Below are positions 9,701-18,682 of a DNA stretch of 64,000 nucleotides, one piece after another (within the stretch, counting starts at the first letter, position 1; the number at the start of each line of letters is the position of its first letter). The position numbers were made by a program, and so were the translations under genes. The notes beneath the pieces were generated by a model. The model was not told the origin of the DNA, did not search any database, and saw nothing but the letters and a program-made list of their open reading frames with translations. The DNA comes from Sharpea porci (lineage in GTDB: Bacteria > Bacillota_I > Bacilli_A > Erysipelotrichales > Coprobacillaceae), in NCBI RefSeq assembly GCF_009695655.1, contig NZ_VUNM01000002.1:178907-242906 (forward strand), in the 5' to 3' direction.

Positions 9701-11036
9701 CTATGGTTATGCTTTGTCCTATGCCGAAAGATTAGGCAAAGAGGACAGTATGCGTGGGGCGGAAATTCAGCGTTTAGCTGATGGATGTACAGGCGTTAAA
9801 CGTACGACTGGACAGCATCCTGCAGGTATTATCGTTATTCCTGATGATATGGAAGTCTTTGACTTTACCCCATATCAGTATCCGGCTGATGATGTCAATG
9901 CAACATGGCTGACAACTCACTTTGACTTCCATAAGATTCATGATAACGTTCTGAAGTTTGATATCTTAGGACATGTCGATCCAACAGTGACACGTAAATT
10001 ACAGGACTTGACAGGGGTTGACCCTATGACTATTCCTACCAATGATCCCTATGTCATGAGTCTCTTCCGTTCATCAGAAGCACTTGGCATAGATTTATCT
10101 TACTTGAATTGCAAGAGCGGGGCGATTGGCTTACCGGAGTTTGGTACGCGCTTTGTCCGTTCAATGCTTGATGCAACACAGCCAAAGTCATTCAGCGATT
10201 TGGTTATTATCTCTGGATTGTCCCATGGTACTGATGTTTATCTTGGTAATGCAGAAACCTTAATTAAGACAGGGACATGTACGCTTTCTAATGTTATTGG
10301 ATGTCGTGATGATATTATGGTTTATTTAATTGAAAAAGGCTTGCCTAACAAGGACGCCTTTGACATCATGGAGACAACCAGAAAAGGGAAAGCACCAAAA
10401 GTCTTTCCACAAAAGGGCTATGTTGAGCTGATGAAGAAATACAATGTGCCACAGTGGTATATTGATTCATGTTTGAAAATCAAGTATATGTTCCCAAAAG
10501 CACATGCAGCTGCCTATGTTTATTCAGCCTTGCGCATTGCTTGGTGGAAACTTTATTTCCCACGTGAATACTATACAGTTTATTTCTCTCATCGTTGTGA
10601 TTATTATGATATTGAAACATTGATTGCTGGCAAAGAGGCAACCTGGGCAGCCTATGAAGCTATCCAGAAAGCCAAGCAGGAAGGCAATGCCTCCAACAAG
10701 GATGAAGGTTTATCAACAATCTTTGAGGTGGCTATGGAAATGTTTGATCGTGGCTATCATTTTTCCAATATCTCCCTTGATAAGAGTGATGGAACAACAT
10801 TCACACTTGATGAAGATGATGAGTTTGCGATTGTACCACCATTCACAGCTATTGATGGCTTGGGTGATGCCGTTGGCATTAGTGTCAAACAAGCCCGTGA
10901 TGAACACCCATTTACATCACTTGAAGATGTTAAGAAACGAACACGCTTGACCAACACACATATTGAAACATTAAAGCGCATGGGTGTATTTGATGAACTC
11001 TCTGAAAGTAATCAACTCTCAATATTTGACTTATAA
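6714..11036 (+). CDS. polC: DNA polymerase III alpha subunit, PolC type
   Basis: Gram-positive replicative polymerase with built-in proofreading, 1440 residues (usual size). Order: N-terminal domain; OB fold about 215-300; PHP domain starting near 313 (HLHSNMSNLDG); DEDD exonuclease inserted near 402 (FDLETTGL); zinc-binding CPNC/CPVC near 902; polymerase palm motif PDIDLNFSG near 955; C-terminal helix-hairpin-helix. The last residues, QLSIFDL, match the sliding-clamp-binding motif. AGGAGG at 6701-6706 supports ATG 6714. Last gene of the uppS operon. Confidence 0.97.
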   Translation: MDYMKILLQQLAVEEFQELHDAKLAKVEVSRNGHYTFDVESHTLLPLDAVMALLKAKDHFPYPCDFHFQPQLCESQDILTYARYVFESLSATYPEINSMNLEELQLDQHTLVLKACNALHKTQLESLEDILLQRFHSLGIDLHIVVEISSNNKDYEKISHEMQKANVVQVDKKVIEAIQHAPSNTQPSFTPKGNGSYKKEYTYTHLKDLDATMRDVAIQGYVFRSETITTRNGRQIQTLYVTDYTDSILVKRFEDKNKNAPEELAKLAKGGKWVKLKGTLEFDTYAKELAIITRDIDIIDEPASENSMDNAKVKRVELHLHSNMSNLDGINKIEDYIAQAVRWGHKAITVTDHGNVQAFPDAQAAVKGKDIKMIYGVELNMVDTDFTSAFNVTSMPLDDLTYVSFDLETTGLSQIDDYITEFGAVKIKNGMEIDRMDTFIKSPKPISAKISELTNITNADLKNAPTIREIMPQIKAFFGDHLLVAHNGRFDIGMLNMACRQIGDEEIHNPWVDSLPLARHLLPLMRSYRLGAVCNYYKIPYNAEEAHRADYDADVLGQAFNAMIEDLKKRDVVNVDQLNSLPMEDDYKHAFGYHLTALAKNHDGLKNMFKIVSEANTKYFYRSDRIPRTRLEYYHDGLLYGSSCLNSRVFDVAATRNEEELRQEIEFYDYIEIQPLIDAQYLVERGKFESLDDIERIYKRIIKVAKEAGKIIVATGDVHFLHKRDKVFREIFTSNEKLQIGGRPHPLLVRGNPKALTPDCYLRTTEEMLKLFPYLSAEDTYEYVVTNTNRIADMIDDHIQVVKDKLYPPHIENVDQKFKDLCYNTAHATYGDPLPQIVQERLDFEVENIIKHGYAVIYYISALLVHASNDDGYLVGSRGSVGSSFAATMSGISEVNPLPPHYHCPNCQHTEFTDEVANGFDLPDKVCPVCGAHMKGDGHNIPFQTFLGFNGDKVPDIDLNFSGEYQPKAHEFVRKMFGSDHAFRAGTIATVADKTAYGYALSYAERLGKEDSMRGAEIQRLADGCTGVKRTTGQHPAGIIVIPDDMEVFDFTPYQYPADDVNATWLTTHFDFHKIHDNVLKFDILGHVDPTVTRKLQDLTGVDPMTIPTNDPYVMSLFRSSEALGIDLSYLNCKSGAIGLPEFGTRFVRSMLDATQPKSFSDLVIISGLSHGTDVYLGNAETLIKTGTCTLSNVIGCRDDIMVYLIEKGLPNKDAFDIMETTRKGKAPKVFPQKGYVELMKKYNVPQWYIDSCLKIKYMFPKAHAAAYVYSALRIAWWKLYFPREYYTVYFSHRCDYYDIETLIAGKEATWAAYEAIQKAKQEGNASNKDEGLSTIFEVAMEMFDRGYHFSNISLDKSDGTTFTLDEDDEFAIVPPFTAIDGLGDAVGISVKQARDEHPFTSLEDVKKRTRLTNTHIETLKRMGVFDELSESNQLSIFDL

Positions 11037-11045
11037 TAGTATGTG

Positions 11046-11054
11046 TGCTATAGT
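11046..11054 (+). promoter_or_regulatory. Extended -10 promoter before rimP
   Basis: TGcTATAGT at 11046-11054, lying between the polC stop and the hairpin at 11079. No good -35. Transcripts starting here would carry the hairpin in the rimP leader. Confidence 0.5.
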
Positions 11055-11078
11055 GCAATTAGTTAATAGTTTTAAGTT

Positions 11079-11107
11079 AACGAGAGGGGCAACCCTCTCG
11101 TTATTTA
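11079..11107 (+). terminator. Strong hairpin in the polC-rimP gap (terminator or leader attenuator)
   Basis: A perfect 10-bp stem AACGAGAGGG/CCCTCTCGTT with a 4-nt loop and a short T-rich tail (ATTTATT). It ends 16-20 bases before the rimP start, so it may terminate polC and also lie in the leader of the downstream operon. Confidence 0.7.
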
Positions 11108-11122
11108 TTGAATGGAGGAAGC

Positions 11123-11584
11123 ATGTTAGAGAAGATCAAAGAAGCTATTTTACCTATTATTGCAGCTCATGATTGTTACCTGGATGATTTGGTTTATGAA
11201 CAGGAAAAAGGTGAGATGTATTTACGTGTTTTCATCGAGAAGAATGAAGGCTTGCTGGACATGGATACTTGTGTAGCTGTGAGTGAAGCTGTGAGTGAGA
11301 AACTTGATGAAATTGATGTGATTAAGGATGAGTATTATTTAGAAGTATCTTCTCCTGGGATTGAAAAGCCTTTAAGAGATTTCAATGCGGTCTTGAATAA
11401 TGTTGGCGAATATGTTCATGTGGAATTGAAAGAAGCTGTTAAAGGATTTGATACGTTTGAAGGTACGCTTGTAAGTGTTGAAGATCAGTCATTAACTTTC
11501 CAGTTCTTTGCGAAAGGAGCAAAGAAGAAGATTGTGACTGATTATGATAATATTGAGTTTATAAGACTAGCCGTTAAATTTTAA
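11123..11584 (+). CDS. rimP: Ribosome maturation factor RimP
   Basis: 30S subunit assembly factor, 153 residues. The start is ATG 11123 with GGAGGA at 11114-11119; a TTG at 11108 in frame would place the SD inside the gene. Typical features: the N-terminal alpha/beta domain with LDDLVYEQE, the SEAVSEKLDE helix, the conserved YYLEVSSPGIEKPL motif around residue 80, and a C-terminal SH3-like domain. First gene of rimP-nusA-rnpM-ylxQ-infB-rbfA, the standard translation/transcription operon of Bacillota. Confidence 0.94.
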   Translation: MLEKIKEAILPIIAAHDCYLDDLVYEQEKGEMYLRVFIEKNEGLLDMDTCVAVSEAVSEKLDEIDVIKDEYYLEVSSPGIEKPLRDFNAVLNNVGEYVHVELKEAVKGFDTFEGTLVSVEDQSLTFQFFAKGAKKKIVTDYDNIEFIRLAVKF

Positions 11585-11595
11585 GGAGGTAAAAG

Positions 11596-13017
11596 ATGGC
11601 TACTAAGAAAAGTAAAACACCTAATTTTATTGATGCATTGAATTTATTAGAACAGGAACGTGGAATCGATAAGATGACAGTTCTTGATGCGCTTAAAGAA
11701 GCTTTAGAAAAGGCTTATAAAAAGAATTATGCAGGAAGTGAATCTATTATTCGCTGTACTATTGATGGCGAAACTGGTCGTATTAGATTGTTTGATATTA
11801 AGCAGGTTGTTGATGATGTCATGGATGAAGACTACCAGCTTTCTGAAGAAGAAGCACAGGAAATCAATCCAAAATACAAAGTTGGTGATGAAGTTGTGAC
11901 AGAAATCTCACCAGAAGTATTTGGCCGTTTAGCTGCTATTCAGACAAAACAGCTCTTAAGACAGAAAATTAGAGAAGCAGAAAAAGAAGCACTCTATCAG
12001 GAATATGTTGATAAGCAGGATGAAATTATCAATGGTCTTGTTGAACGTGTTGAACCAAAGTTTGCGATTGTCAATATTGGTAAAACAGGTGCTCTTCTTC
12101 CTTTAAATGCACAGATTCCTGGCGAACATCTTGTAGAAGGACAGCATTTGAAAGTCTATGTTTCAGTTGTTGAAAGAGGTACAAAGGGTACACATATTGG
12201 TGTATCAAGAACTGATCCAGGATTAGTGAAACGTTTATTTGAGATGAACGTCCCTGAAATCTATGATGGTACAGTTGTGATTCATTCTGTTTCAAGAGAA
12301 CCTGGTGAAAGAAGCAAGATTTCTGTAAGCACAGAAAATCCAGATATCGATCCAATTGGTTCATGTGTTGGTCCTAAGGGAACACGTGTACGTAATGTCG
12401 TAACAGAATTAAATGGAGAACAGATTGATATTATTGAATATAGTGATGATCCAATCACATATATTTCAAATGCTTTATCACCTGCTCGTGTTGACAAGGT
12501 AAAGCTTAATGAGAAGGATACTTCGGCATTAGTCATCGTTCCTGATGATCAGCTTTCTCTTGCCATTGGTAAGAAAGGCCAGAATGCGCGTTTAGCTGTA
12601 CGTTTAACAGGCTGGAAGATTGATATCAAGAGTGAAACTGAAGCTAATGAAGCAGGTATTAACTTTGATATTGATGACGACTTCAATGAAGAATTCTTAG
12701 AAGCTATGGAAGCTAGCGATGAAACAAGTAAGAATGAAGAAGTTGTCGCTAATGAAGAAGAAACAAAGAAACCAGAAGAAAAAGAAGTAAAAAAAGTAAA
12801 GAAGAGTGCGCCAGTTAAACATGAATCACATGATAGTGAAGCTGCTGAAGCTTTAAAAGAAAAGCTTGAACAGGCTAATGATGATGGTGATCAGGATTAT
12901 GTTAAGATTTTATCTGAAGATGAAGATTTAGATGAAGATGATGATGAACCTGATTATGATCCAAAATATGATGAAGACATCGACTATGATGCTTTTGATG
13001 AATATTATGATGATTAG
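11596..13017 (+). CDS. nusA: Transcription elongation/termination factor NusA with long acidic tail
   Basis: RNA polymerase-associated pausing and antitermination factor. The N-terminal domain spans residues 1-125, the S1 domain is around 135-200, and two KH domains run to about 345, with GSCVGPKGTRVRNV and AIGKKGQNARLAVRLTGWKIDI. Most Bacillota NusA end near 350-380; this one continues for about 120 residues of low-complexity Glu/Asp-rich sequence ending in DEYYDD. The tail is probably disordered and strongly negative. AAGGAGGT precedes ATG. Confidence 0.95.
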   Translation: MATKKSKTPNFIDALNLLEQERGIDKMTVLDALKEALEKAYKKNYAGSESIIRCTIDGETGRIRLFDIKQVVDDVMDEDYQLSEEEAQEINPKYKVGDEVVTEISPEVFGRLAAIQTKQLLRQKIREAEKEALYQEYVDKQDEIINGLVERVEPKFAIVNIGKTGALLPLNAQIPGEHLVEGQHLKVYVSVVERGTKGTHIGVSRTDPGLVKRLFEMNVPEIYDGTVVIHSVSREPGERSKISVSTENPDIDPIGSCVGPKGTRVRNVVTELNGEQIDIIEYSDDPITYISNALSPARVDKVKLNEKDTSALVIVPDDQLSLAIGKKGQNARLAVRLTGWKIDIKSETEANEAGINFDIDDDFNEEFLEAMEASDETSKNEEVVANEEETKKPEEKEVKKVKKSAPVKHESHDSEAAEALKEKLEQANDDGDQDYVKILSEDEDLDEDDDEPDYDPKYDEDIDYDAFDEYYDD

Positions 13018-13028
13018 TGAGGTGGCTT

Positions 13029-13286
13029 ATGAAGAAAGTACCTTTAAGAAGATGTGTAGTTACGAATGAACGCCTTCCTAAGAAGGAACTCATGCGTATC
13101 GTAAAAAACAAGGAAGGCGAAGTCTTCGTAGACCCTACAGGAAAAGCTAATGGTCGTGGTGCCTATATTAAGAAATCAAATGAAGCAATTGATTTGGCAA
13201 TCAAGAAAAAAGTCCTTAATCGTGTGTTGGAAACCGAAATACCAGATGAGCTATATGATGAGTTGAGAGGGTATGTGAATGAATAA
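13029..13286 (+). CDS. rnpM: RnpM/YlxR RNA-binding protein
   Basis: Small YlxR-family protein (85 aa); family members bind RNase P RNA and modulate its activity in Gram-positive bacteria. Conserved RRCVVTNERLPKKEL start and GRGAYI motif are present. ATG 13029 follows GAGGTGG at 13019-13025; an in-frame GTG at 13017 overlapping the nusA stop is less likely. It overlaps ylxQ by 8 bp, in the usual nusA-ylxR-ylxQ-infB order. Confidence 0.92.
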   Translation: MKKVPLRRCVVTNERLPKKELMRIVKNKEGEVFVDPTGKANGRGAYIKKSNEAIDLAIKKKVLNRVLETEIPDELYDELRGYVNE

Positions 13287-13587
13287 CATCTATAATTTTT
13301 TAGGATTAGCATTTCGTGCTAATAAGGTTATCACTGGTGAAAGTGTCCTCAAGGGTATTCGTTCAAAAAGAGTCGACTTGGTGATTATTGCAAGTGATGC
13401 AAGCGAAAATACAAAAAAGAAATTTATCGATAAATGCCAATTCTATCATGTGGATTATCTTATTCTCGAAGATAGCACTCATCTCTCTAACGCTATTGGG
13501 AAGTCAAATCGAATGGTCTTTGGCATTACTGATCGAGGTTTTAGCAATACGTTAAAAGACAAAGTAAGGAGGTTAACGAATGGCTAA
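13279..13587 (+). CDS. ylxQ: L7Ae/L30e-family kink-turn RNA-binding protein YlxQ
   Basis: 102-residue ribosomal L7Ae-like protein expected to bind kink-turn RNA. The single alpha/beta/alpha domain starts with [16 protein letters not shown], followed by [16 protein letters not shown] and a conserved C-terminal FGITDRGFS region. It overlaps rnpM upstream and infB downstream by 8 bp each, so expression is tightly coupled within the operon. Confidence 0.92.
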   Translation: MNNIYNFLGLAFRANKVITGESVLKGIRSKRVDLVIIASDASENTKKKFIDKCQFYHVDYLILEDSTHLSNAIGKSNRMVFGITDRGFSNTLKDKVRRLTNG

Positions 13588-15457
13588 GAAGAACACAAAT
13601 AATACGAATAAAAATAAGAATAACGGGAATAATAAAAAACGTAATAACAATCGTAATCATAAAAACAATAATTTTAAGCCAAGAAAAGAAGAAACTAAAA
13701 TTCTTAATGATGGCATATGTGAATATGAAGAAGGTATTACGGTTGATGAATTAGCCCAGAAAATCAATCATACACCTGCTGAAGTCATTAAAGTTCTCTT
13801 TATGCTTGGAACGATGGTGACAATCAATACGGCATTAAATGATGAACAGGTTGAATTGATTTGTCTTGAATATGGTTATGAACCTAAGAAGATTGCAACA
13901 GTTGATGAAACAAACTTTGAAGATTTAATTGAGCCAGATAAAGAAGAAGATCTTGTTCCAAGACCACCAGTTGTTACAATCATGGGGCATGTTGACCACG
14001 GGAAAACAACATTGTTGGACTATATCAGAAAGTCACATGTTGCAGAAGGCGAAAGTGGTGGTATTACCCAGCATATTGGTGCCTACCAGGTTGATGTCAA
14101 TGGCAAGAAAGTAACCTTCTTAGATACACCAGGTCATGAAGCTTTTACAGCAATGCGTGCACGTGGGGCTCAGGTTACTGATATTGTTATTATTGTGGTT
14201 GCTGCAGATGATGGTGTCATGCCTCAGACAAGGGAAGCTATTGACCATGCAAAGGCTGCGGGCGTACCAATTATTGTTGCTGTCAACAAGATTGATAAGC
14301 CAGGTGCTTCACCAGATCGTATCCGTACGGAAATGTCTGAATTTGGCTTAATGCCTGAAGAATGGGGCGGAGATGTTGTTTATCAGGACATTTCAGCAAA
14401 GAAAGGTACTGGCGTTCAGGATTTACTTGAAGCCATTACCGTTGTTGCAGAAATGGCAGAACTTAAGGCTAATCCAAATAGAGCTGCTTATGGTACTGTT
14501 GTTGAAGCACGTCTTGATAAGGGCAGAGGTCCAGTTGCAACATTGCTTGTAGAGAATGGCACATTGCATCCTGGTGATCCTATTGTTGTTGGTACAACAT
14601 ATGGTCGTGTACGTCAAATGACCGGTGACAATGGTCGTACGCTTAAGAAAGCTACACCAGCTACACCAGTTGCGATTACAGGACTTAATGAAGTACCAGA
14701 AGCTGGCGATAAATTCATGGTCTTCGATAGCGATAAGACAGCTCGTCATATTGGTGAAGCTAGAGCAGAAAAGAAGAAAGAAGAAGAAAGAAATACGACT
14801 AGTGCAATGAGTCTTGATGACCTTTATAATCAGATCAAGGAAGGTCAGCTTGCACAGTTAAATGTCATTGTTAAAGCGGATGTTGATGGTACTGCTGAAG
14901 CTGTCAAGGCAACACTTGAAAAAATCAATATTGAAGGTGCTAAAGTAAATGTCATCCGTTCAACTGTAGGCGCTATTACAGAATCAGATGTCTTACTTGC
15001 TAGTGCATCTAAGGCCATTATCTATGGTTTCAATGTACGTCCTACGGCTGCAGTAAGACGCAAGGCTGAAGAAGAAGGCGTGGAAATTCGATTACATAAC
15101 GTTATCTATAAGATGGTTGAAGAAATCGAAGCAGCCATGAAGGGTATGCTTGCTCCTGAATTAGAAGAAGTTGTGACAGGTCAGGCAGAAATTCGTGAAA
15201 TCTATAAAGTTTCTAAGATTGGTAATATTGCTGGCTGTATGGTAACCGATGGATGTATTAAGCGTGACTGTGGTGTACGTTTAATTCGTGATGGTGTTGT
15301 TGTTTATGAAGGTAAGCTTGCTTCCTTAAGACGTTTTAAGGATGATGTAAAGCAGGTTAACCAGGGTTATGATTGTGGTCTGACAATTGAAAACTTCAAT
15401 GATATCAAGATTGGTGATATTGTTGAAGGATTCGTAATGGAAGAAGTAGAGGCATAA
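13580..15457 (+). CDS. infB: Translation initiation factor IF-2
   Basis: GTPase that brings initiator tRNA to the 30S subunit. 625 residues, short for the family because the N-terminal extension is reduced to about 45 residues made almost only of Asn, Lys and Arg, followed by an IF2N domain ([18 protein letters not shown]). G domain: [17 protein letters not shown] and NKIDKPGA; then domains II, III and the fMet-tRNA-binding IV. The basic Asn/Lys leader contrasts with the acidic NusA tail encoded in the same operon. Confidence 0.96.
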   Translation: MAKKNTNNTNKNKNNGNNKKRNNNRNHKNNNFKPRKEETKILNDGICEYEEGITVDELAQKINHTPAEVIKVLFMLGTMVTINTALNDEQVELICLEYGYEPKKIATVDETNFEDLIEPDKEEDLVPRPPVVTIMGHVDHGKTTLLDYIRKSHVAEGESGGITQHIGAYQVDVNGKKVTFLDTPGHEAFTAMRARGAQVTDIVIIVVAADDGVMPQTREAIDHAKAAGVPIIVAVNKIDKPGASPDRIRTEMSEFGLMPEEWGGDVVYQDISAKKGTGVQDLLEAITVVAEMAELKANPNRAAYGTVVEARLDKGRGPVATLLVENGTLHPGDPIVVGTTYGRVRQMTGDNGRTLKKATPATPVAITGLNEVPEAGDKFMVFDSDKTARHIGEARAEKKKEEERNTTSAMSLDDLYNQIKEGQLAQLNVIVKADVDGTAEAVKATLEKINIEGAKVNVIRSTVGAITESDVLLASASKAIIYGFNVRPTAAVRRKAEEEGVEIRLHNVIYKMVEEIEAAMKGMLAPELEEVVTGQAEIREIYKVSKIGNIAGCMVTDGCIKRDCGVRLIRDGVVVYEGKLASLRRFKDDVKQVNQGYDCGLTIENFNDIKIGDIVEGFVMEEVEA

Positions 15458-15458
15458 T

Positions 15459-15809
15459 ATGTCACAATTAAAAAAAGAACGTCTAGAAGCAACAATGCAG
15501 AAAGAACTTTCACTTATTCTACGTGATGAAGTAAAGGATCCTGCATTACGTATGTGTACTGTGACTTCAGTGACTGTAACAAATGATTTATCAATTGCGA
15601 AGATTTATGTGTCTTTTATGGAACATGAAAAGAGAGGCATGGATGCTTTAGAACGAAGCAAGGGTTTCATTAGAAGCAAGCTTGCACATGTTTTGAAGAT
15701 TAGAAAGTGTCCTGAACTTCATTTCGTTGTTGATGATTCATTAGAATACGGTAATCATATCGAAGAGCTTATTAGAAAATTACATAAAGCAGAAGAGGAG
15801 AAGCAATAA
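15459..15809 (+). CDS. rbfA: Ribosome-binding factor A
   Basis: Late 30S assembly factor of 116 residues with a KH-like fold. Landmarks are the LSLILRDEVKDPAL helix, VTSVTVTNDLSIAKIYVSF, the RSKLAHVLKIRKCPELHFV strand and the DDSLEYGNHIEEL tail. Starts 1 bp after infB. Closes the rimP operon; the terminator stem begins within its last codons. Confidence 0.94.
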   Translation: MSQLKKERLEATMQKELSLILRDEVKDPALRMCTVTSVTVTNDLSIAKIYVSFMEHEKRGMDALERSKGFIRSKLAHVLKIRKCPELHFVVDDSLEYGNHIEELIRKLHKAEEEKQ

Positions 15810-15827
15810 AGGCTTCTTCTTTTTCTT
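15791..15827 (+). terminator. Terminator of the rimP-rbfA operon
   Basis: A long purine/pyrimidine stem (15792-15804 with 15812-15824, two G-U pairs) with a 7-nt loop and T-rich 3' side. The 5' arm is the end of rbfA. Confidence 0.65.
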
Positions 15828-15832
15828 TAGCG

Positions 15833-15841
15833 TGCTATAAT
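15833..15841 (+). promoter_or_regulatory. Extended -10 promoter of the LacX-like gene
   Basis: TGcTATAAT, 39 bp before the start at 15881; no clear -35. Confidence 0.6.
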
Positions 15842-15880
15842 ATCCATGTTAGGGTTTACAGCCTATTGATGGAGGGAATT

Positions 15881-16759
15881 ATGATAAAATTAAAGAATGC
15901 ATATTTAGAGGTTGAATTAGAGCCAAAAGGAGCAGAAATTTCAAAGATTATTGGCTTGAAAGATGGCTTAAATTATATGTGGAAACAGGATCCTGAATTA
16001 TGGGGTCATTCTGCACCTATTCTTTTTCCCATTGTTGGAGCTTTGCATAATGGACAGACTGTTATTGAAGGTAAGACTTATAAAATGAATCAGCATGGCT
16101 TTTCACGTAATATGAATTATGATGTTGTTGAGAATGATGATCATCATGTTATATTCCATCTACACGAGAATGAAGAAACAAAAACAATGTATCCCTATGA
16201 CTTTGATTTATATGTTACATATACATTAAAGGATACTATGCTTGAAGCAGTATTAAGGGTTGAGAATAAGAGAGAAGATCACATCTATTTCCAGATTGGC
16301 GGTCATCCAGCTTTTGCATGTCCATTTGAAGAGGGCGAAGATGCGAATGATTACTATCTTGAATTTGAGAAAAAAGAAAATCTTTCTACAAAAGTTATTT
16401 ATCCAGCAAGAGGTGGAATGAGTCATGAAACCAAAGCTTTTCTAGAAAATGAAAGACATTTCTTTGTTAGACAAGCATTATTTAATAGTGATGCGATTGT
16501 TGTAGGCAACTTTAAAAGTGAATATATTGCATTAAAGTCCTTATCAAATCACAAATCTCTTGTTTTCCATATGCATAATTTTGACCATCTAGGAATCTGG
16601 TCAAGCAAACATACCGGTGGACTTCTTGCTATTGAACCATGGGTAGGTCATACGGATTATGTAGACTTTGCAGGGGAGTTCAAGGATAAAGAAGGTGTTC
16701 GAAAGCTTAACAAAAATGAAAGCTTCGAATGTTCCTTCGCAATTGAGATCAATCAGTAA
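15881..16759 (+). CDS. Aldose 1-epimerase family protein, LacX-like
   Basis: Galactose mutarotase-like beta-sandwich enzyme (292 aa), probably interconverting anomers of a sugar or sugar phosphate. ATG 15881 follows GGAGGG at 15871-15876. Family features: an early PIVG with MNQHGFSRNM (catalytic His), IGGHPAFACPF (second His), and AIEPWVGHTDY near the C-terminus, where the catalytic Glu is expected. Transcribed alone between two terminators, so no sugar operon indicates the substrate. Confidence 0.85.
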   Translation: MIKLKNAYLEVELEPKGAEISKIIGLKDGLNYMWKQDPELWGHSAPILFPIVGALHNGQTVIEGKTYKMNQHGFSRNMNYDVVENDDHHVIFHLHENEETKTMYPYDFDLYVTYTLKDTMLEAVLRVENKREDHIYFQIGGHPAFACPFEEGEDANDYYLEFEKKENLSTKVIYPARGGMSHETKAFLENERHFFVRQALFNSDAIVVGNFKSEYIALKSLSNHKSLVFHMHNFDHLGIWSSKHTGGLLAIEPWVGHTDYVDFAGEFKDKEGVRKLNKNESFECSFAIEINQ

Positions 16760-16787
16760 AAAAGGCTATTTATGATAGCCTTTTTTT
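16758..16787 (+). terminator. Terminator after the LacX-like gene
   Basis: AAAAAAGGCTAT/ATAGCCTTTTTT stem with a short loop and seven T; near-symmetric, so possibly bidirectional. Confidence 0.9.
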
Positions 16788-16794
16788 ACGTCTA

Positions 16795-16803
16795 TGTTAT
16801 AAT
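16795..16803 (+). promoter_or_regulatory. Extended -10 promoter of the lipoprotein gene
   Basis: TGtTATAAT, 18 bp before the GTG start at 16821. Confidence 0.6.
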
Positions 16804-16820
16804 AGAAGTGGTGATGTTTA

Positions 16821-17294
16821 GTGAAAAAGATACTGATATTTCTAATTTGTCTAATATTAGCTGGCTGTAGTTCACAAAGCAGCGAACATGGTCAAAAAAG
16901 AAAAGAATTATCGGAATATAAGAAAATTGTACAAAAAGTAAAAACAAGTAAGCCACAGGAGAATCCTCCTTTTGACTATCGGCTTGTCTATTCAAAAGTA
17001 GATGATGGATATCGCTATGATCTCATTATAAATAATCCTTCCATAACAATGTTGCATATTAAAGCGTTATCCTACAGTTCTTCACTTAATGACAAATACT
17101 ATCCAACGCTAGGGCTTTTTGAAGAAGCGCAATATAGTTTGAAAAAGGATTATGTGAATAAGAAAGAAGGTTACTATAAAGGATTTGCTTTGAGTGGAAA
17201 AGTGAAAGAGAAAGATGAACTCAAGCTTTATATTTCTTATGAAAATAAAAGTAAGAGAGTAGGAGAGGTCTATAGAATTCATTATGAGAATTGA
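16821..17294 (+). CDS. Predicted lipoprotein (157 aa)
   Basis: Short secretory signal ending in the lipobox LILAGC, so Cys16 would be lipidated and the protein anchored outside the membrane. The rest is a Lys/Tyr-rich beta-type domain with no recognised family. GTG start with GGTGAT about 6 nt upstream. It overlaps the downstream pseudouridine synthase gene by 11 bp, so the two are co-transcribed, but no functional link is visible. Confidence 0.8.
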   Translation: MKKILIFLICLILAGCSSQSSEHGQKRKELSEYKKIVQKVKTSKPQENPPFDYRLVYSKVDDGYRYDLIINNPSITMLHIKALSYSSSLNDKYYPTLGLFEEAQYSLKKDYVNKKEGYYKGFALSGKVKEKDELKLYISYENKSKRVGEVYRIHYEN

Positions 17295-17997
17295 TAAATA
17301 CTTAGCGCATGCGGGAGTAGGCAGTCGTAAGGAAGTTAAGAAGTTTATTAAAGACAAACGTGTCACTCTTAATGGCACTTTTGTAAGAAGTGATAAAGTG
17401 CATATTACTGATGGTGACGTTGTCTGTGTTGATGGCGAAGAGGTGCGCTATCAGGAATATGTCTATTATATGTTGAACAAGCCGGCTGGCTATGTTTCGG
17501 CAACTGAAGATAACTTTGATCCGACTGTAATGGAACTGATTGATGATTATCATAAAGATCTTTTTCCAGTTGGACGTCTTGACAAGGACACTGAAGGTTT
17601 ACTTCTTATAACAAACGATGGCCAGCTTGCCCACCGCTTGCTTTCACCTAAACATCATGTTGATAAAACTTATTATGCGTTGATAGATGGTATTGTTGAT
17701 CAAAGTGATATTGAAGCTTTTGATGATGGTATTGAGCTAGATGAGTTTAAAACGAAGCCGGCAGGGCTCAAGATATTAGCAGTAAAAGATGGCCAAAGTG
17801 AAATAGAAGTGACAATTCAGGAAGGAAAGTTTCATCAGGTTAAAAGAATGTTTATTGCAAGAGGCAAGAAAGTGCAATATCTCCAGCGTATAGCCATGGG
17901 ACCACTTGTTCTTGATTCTAAGTTGCCATTAAAAGGTTATCGTCCATTAACGGATGACGAAATGAATAGCTTAATGAACCACGATATGATAAAATAG
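17284..17997 (+). CDS. RsuA-family rRNA pseudouridine synthase
   Basis: 237 residues: an N-terminal S4 RNA-binding domain (MRIDKYLAHAGVGSRKEVKK) and an RsuA/RluB-type catalytic domain with GRLDKDTEGLLLITNDG, where Asp is the nucleophile. YMLNKPAGYVSAT and VTIQEGKFHQVKRMF are also conserved. RsuA modifies 16S U516; RluB modifies 23S. The size and the DNFDPTVMELI loop favour the RsuA type, but RNA specificity is inference. Followed by trmB in the same direction. Confidence 0.88.
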   Translation: MRIDKYLAHAGVGSRKEVKKFIKDKRVTLNGTFVRSDKVHITDGDVVCVDGEEVRYQEYVYYMLNKPAGYVSATEDNFDPTVMELIDDYHKDLFPVGRLDKDTEGLLLITNDGQLAHRLLSPKHHVDKTYYALIDGIVDQSDIEAFDDGIELDEFKTKPAGLKILAVKDGQSEIEVTIQEGKFHQVKRMFIARGKKVQYLQRIAMGPLVLDSKLPLKGYRPLTDDEMNSLMNHDMIK

Positions 17998-18022
17998 ATA
18001 AGAAAAAATTCTGGAGGAAAAA

Positions 18023-18682
18023 ATGAGATTAAGAAATAATCCTGAAGCTTTAGATCACCTTAAAGATCATGATGATATTGTATATATTAATCCTGTAGGT
18101 ATGAAAGGGAAGTGGCGTACATGTTTTAGTGACCAGGCTGCTCCTCTCTATATCGAAATTGGAATGGGTAAAGGAGACTTTATTATTGAAAATGCCCGTC
18201 GCTATCCTGATATTAATTTTATAGGTATGGAGAAATATACGACGGTACTTGATAAAGCACTGAAAAAGGCTTTAAGAGAAGGAATGCCTAAGAACCTGAT
18301 ATTCTTAAAAGATGATGCTGTGAGATTGCCTGAATTATTTGAAACGGGAGAGCTAGATAGAATCTATCTGAATTTTTCAGATCCTTGGCCAAAGAGCAGA
18401 CATGCGAAGAGACGTCTGACACACCCGAGCTTTTTAGAACTCTACAAGAGTGCATTAAAGAAGCAAGGTAAAATGATTTTTAAGACGGATAATCGCAATC
18501 TTTTTGAATATTCCTTAGTTACTTTTGCGAATAATGGATTTGTTTTTGAAGATGTATGTCTTGATTTACATCATCAAGAAGGTTATGAAGATAATATTCA
18601 GACAGAGTATGAAAGAAAGTTTTCAAAGAATGGTCCAATCTATCGCTTAGAAGTGAGTGTGAAAGGGGAAGAAAATGGATAA
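18023..18682 (+). CDS. trmB: tRNA (guanine-N7-)-methyltransferase TrmB
   Basis: SAM-dependent methylation of G46 in tRNA variable loops. 219 residues of typical size. The SAM motif is LYIEIGMGKGDFI, then NFIGMEKYTTV, and the substrate motif FSDPWPKSRHAKRRL is intact. The C-terminal TEYERKFSKNGPIY motif is also present. GGAGG precedes ATG 18023. Overlaps the downstream thioredoxin-like gene by 8 bp. Confidence 0.95.
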   Translation: MRLRNNPEALDHLKDHDDIVYINPVGMKGKWRTCFSDQAAPLYIEIGMGKGDFIIENARRYPDINFIGMEKYTTVLDKALKKALREGMPKNLIFLKDDAVRLPELFETGELDRIYLNFSDPWPKSRHAKRRLTHPSFLELYKSALKKQGKMIFKTDNRNLFEYSLVTFANNGFVFEDVCLDLHHQEGYEDNIQTEYERKFSKNGPIYRLEVSVKGEENG

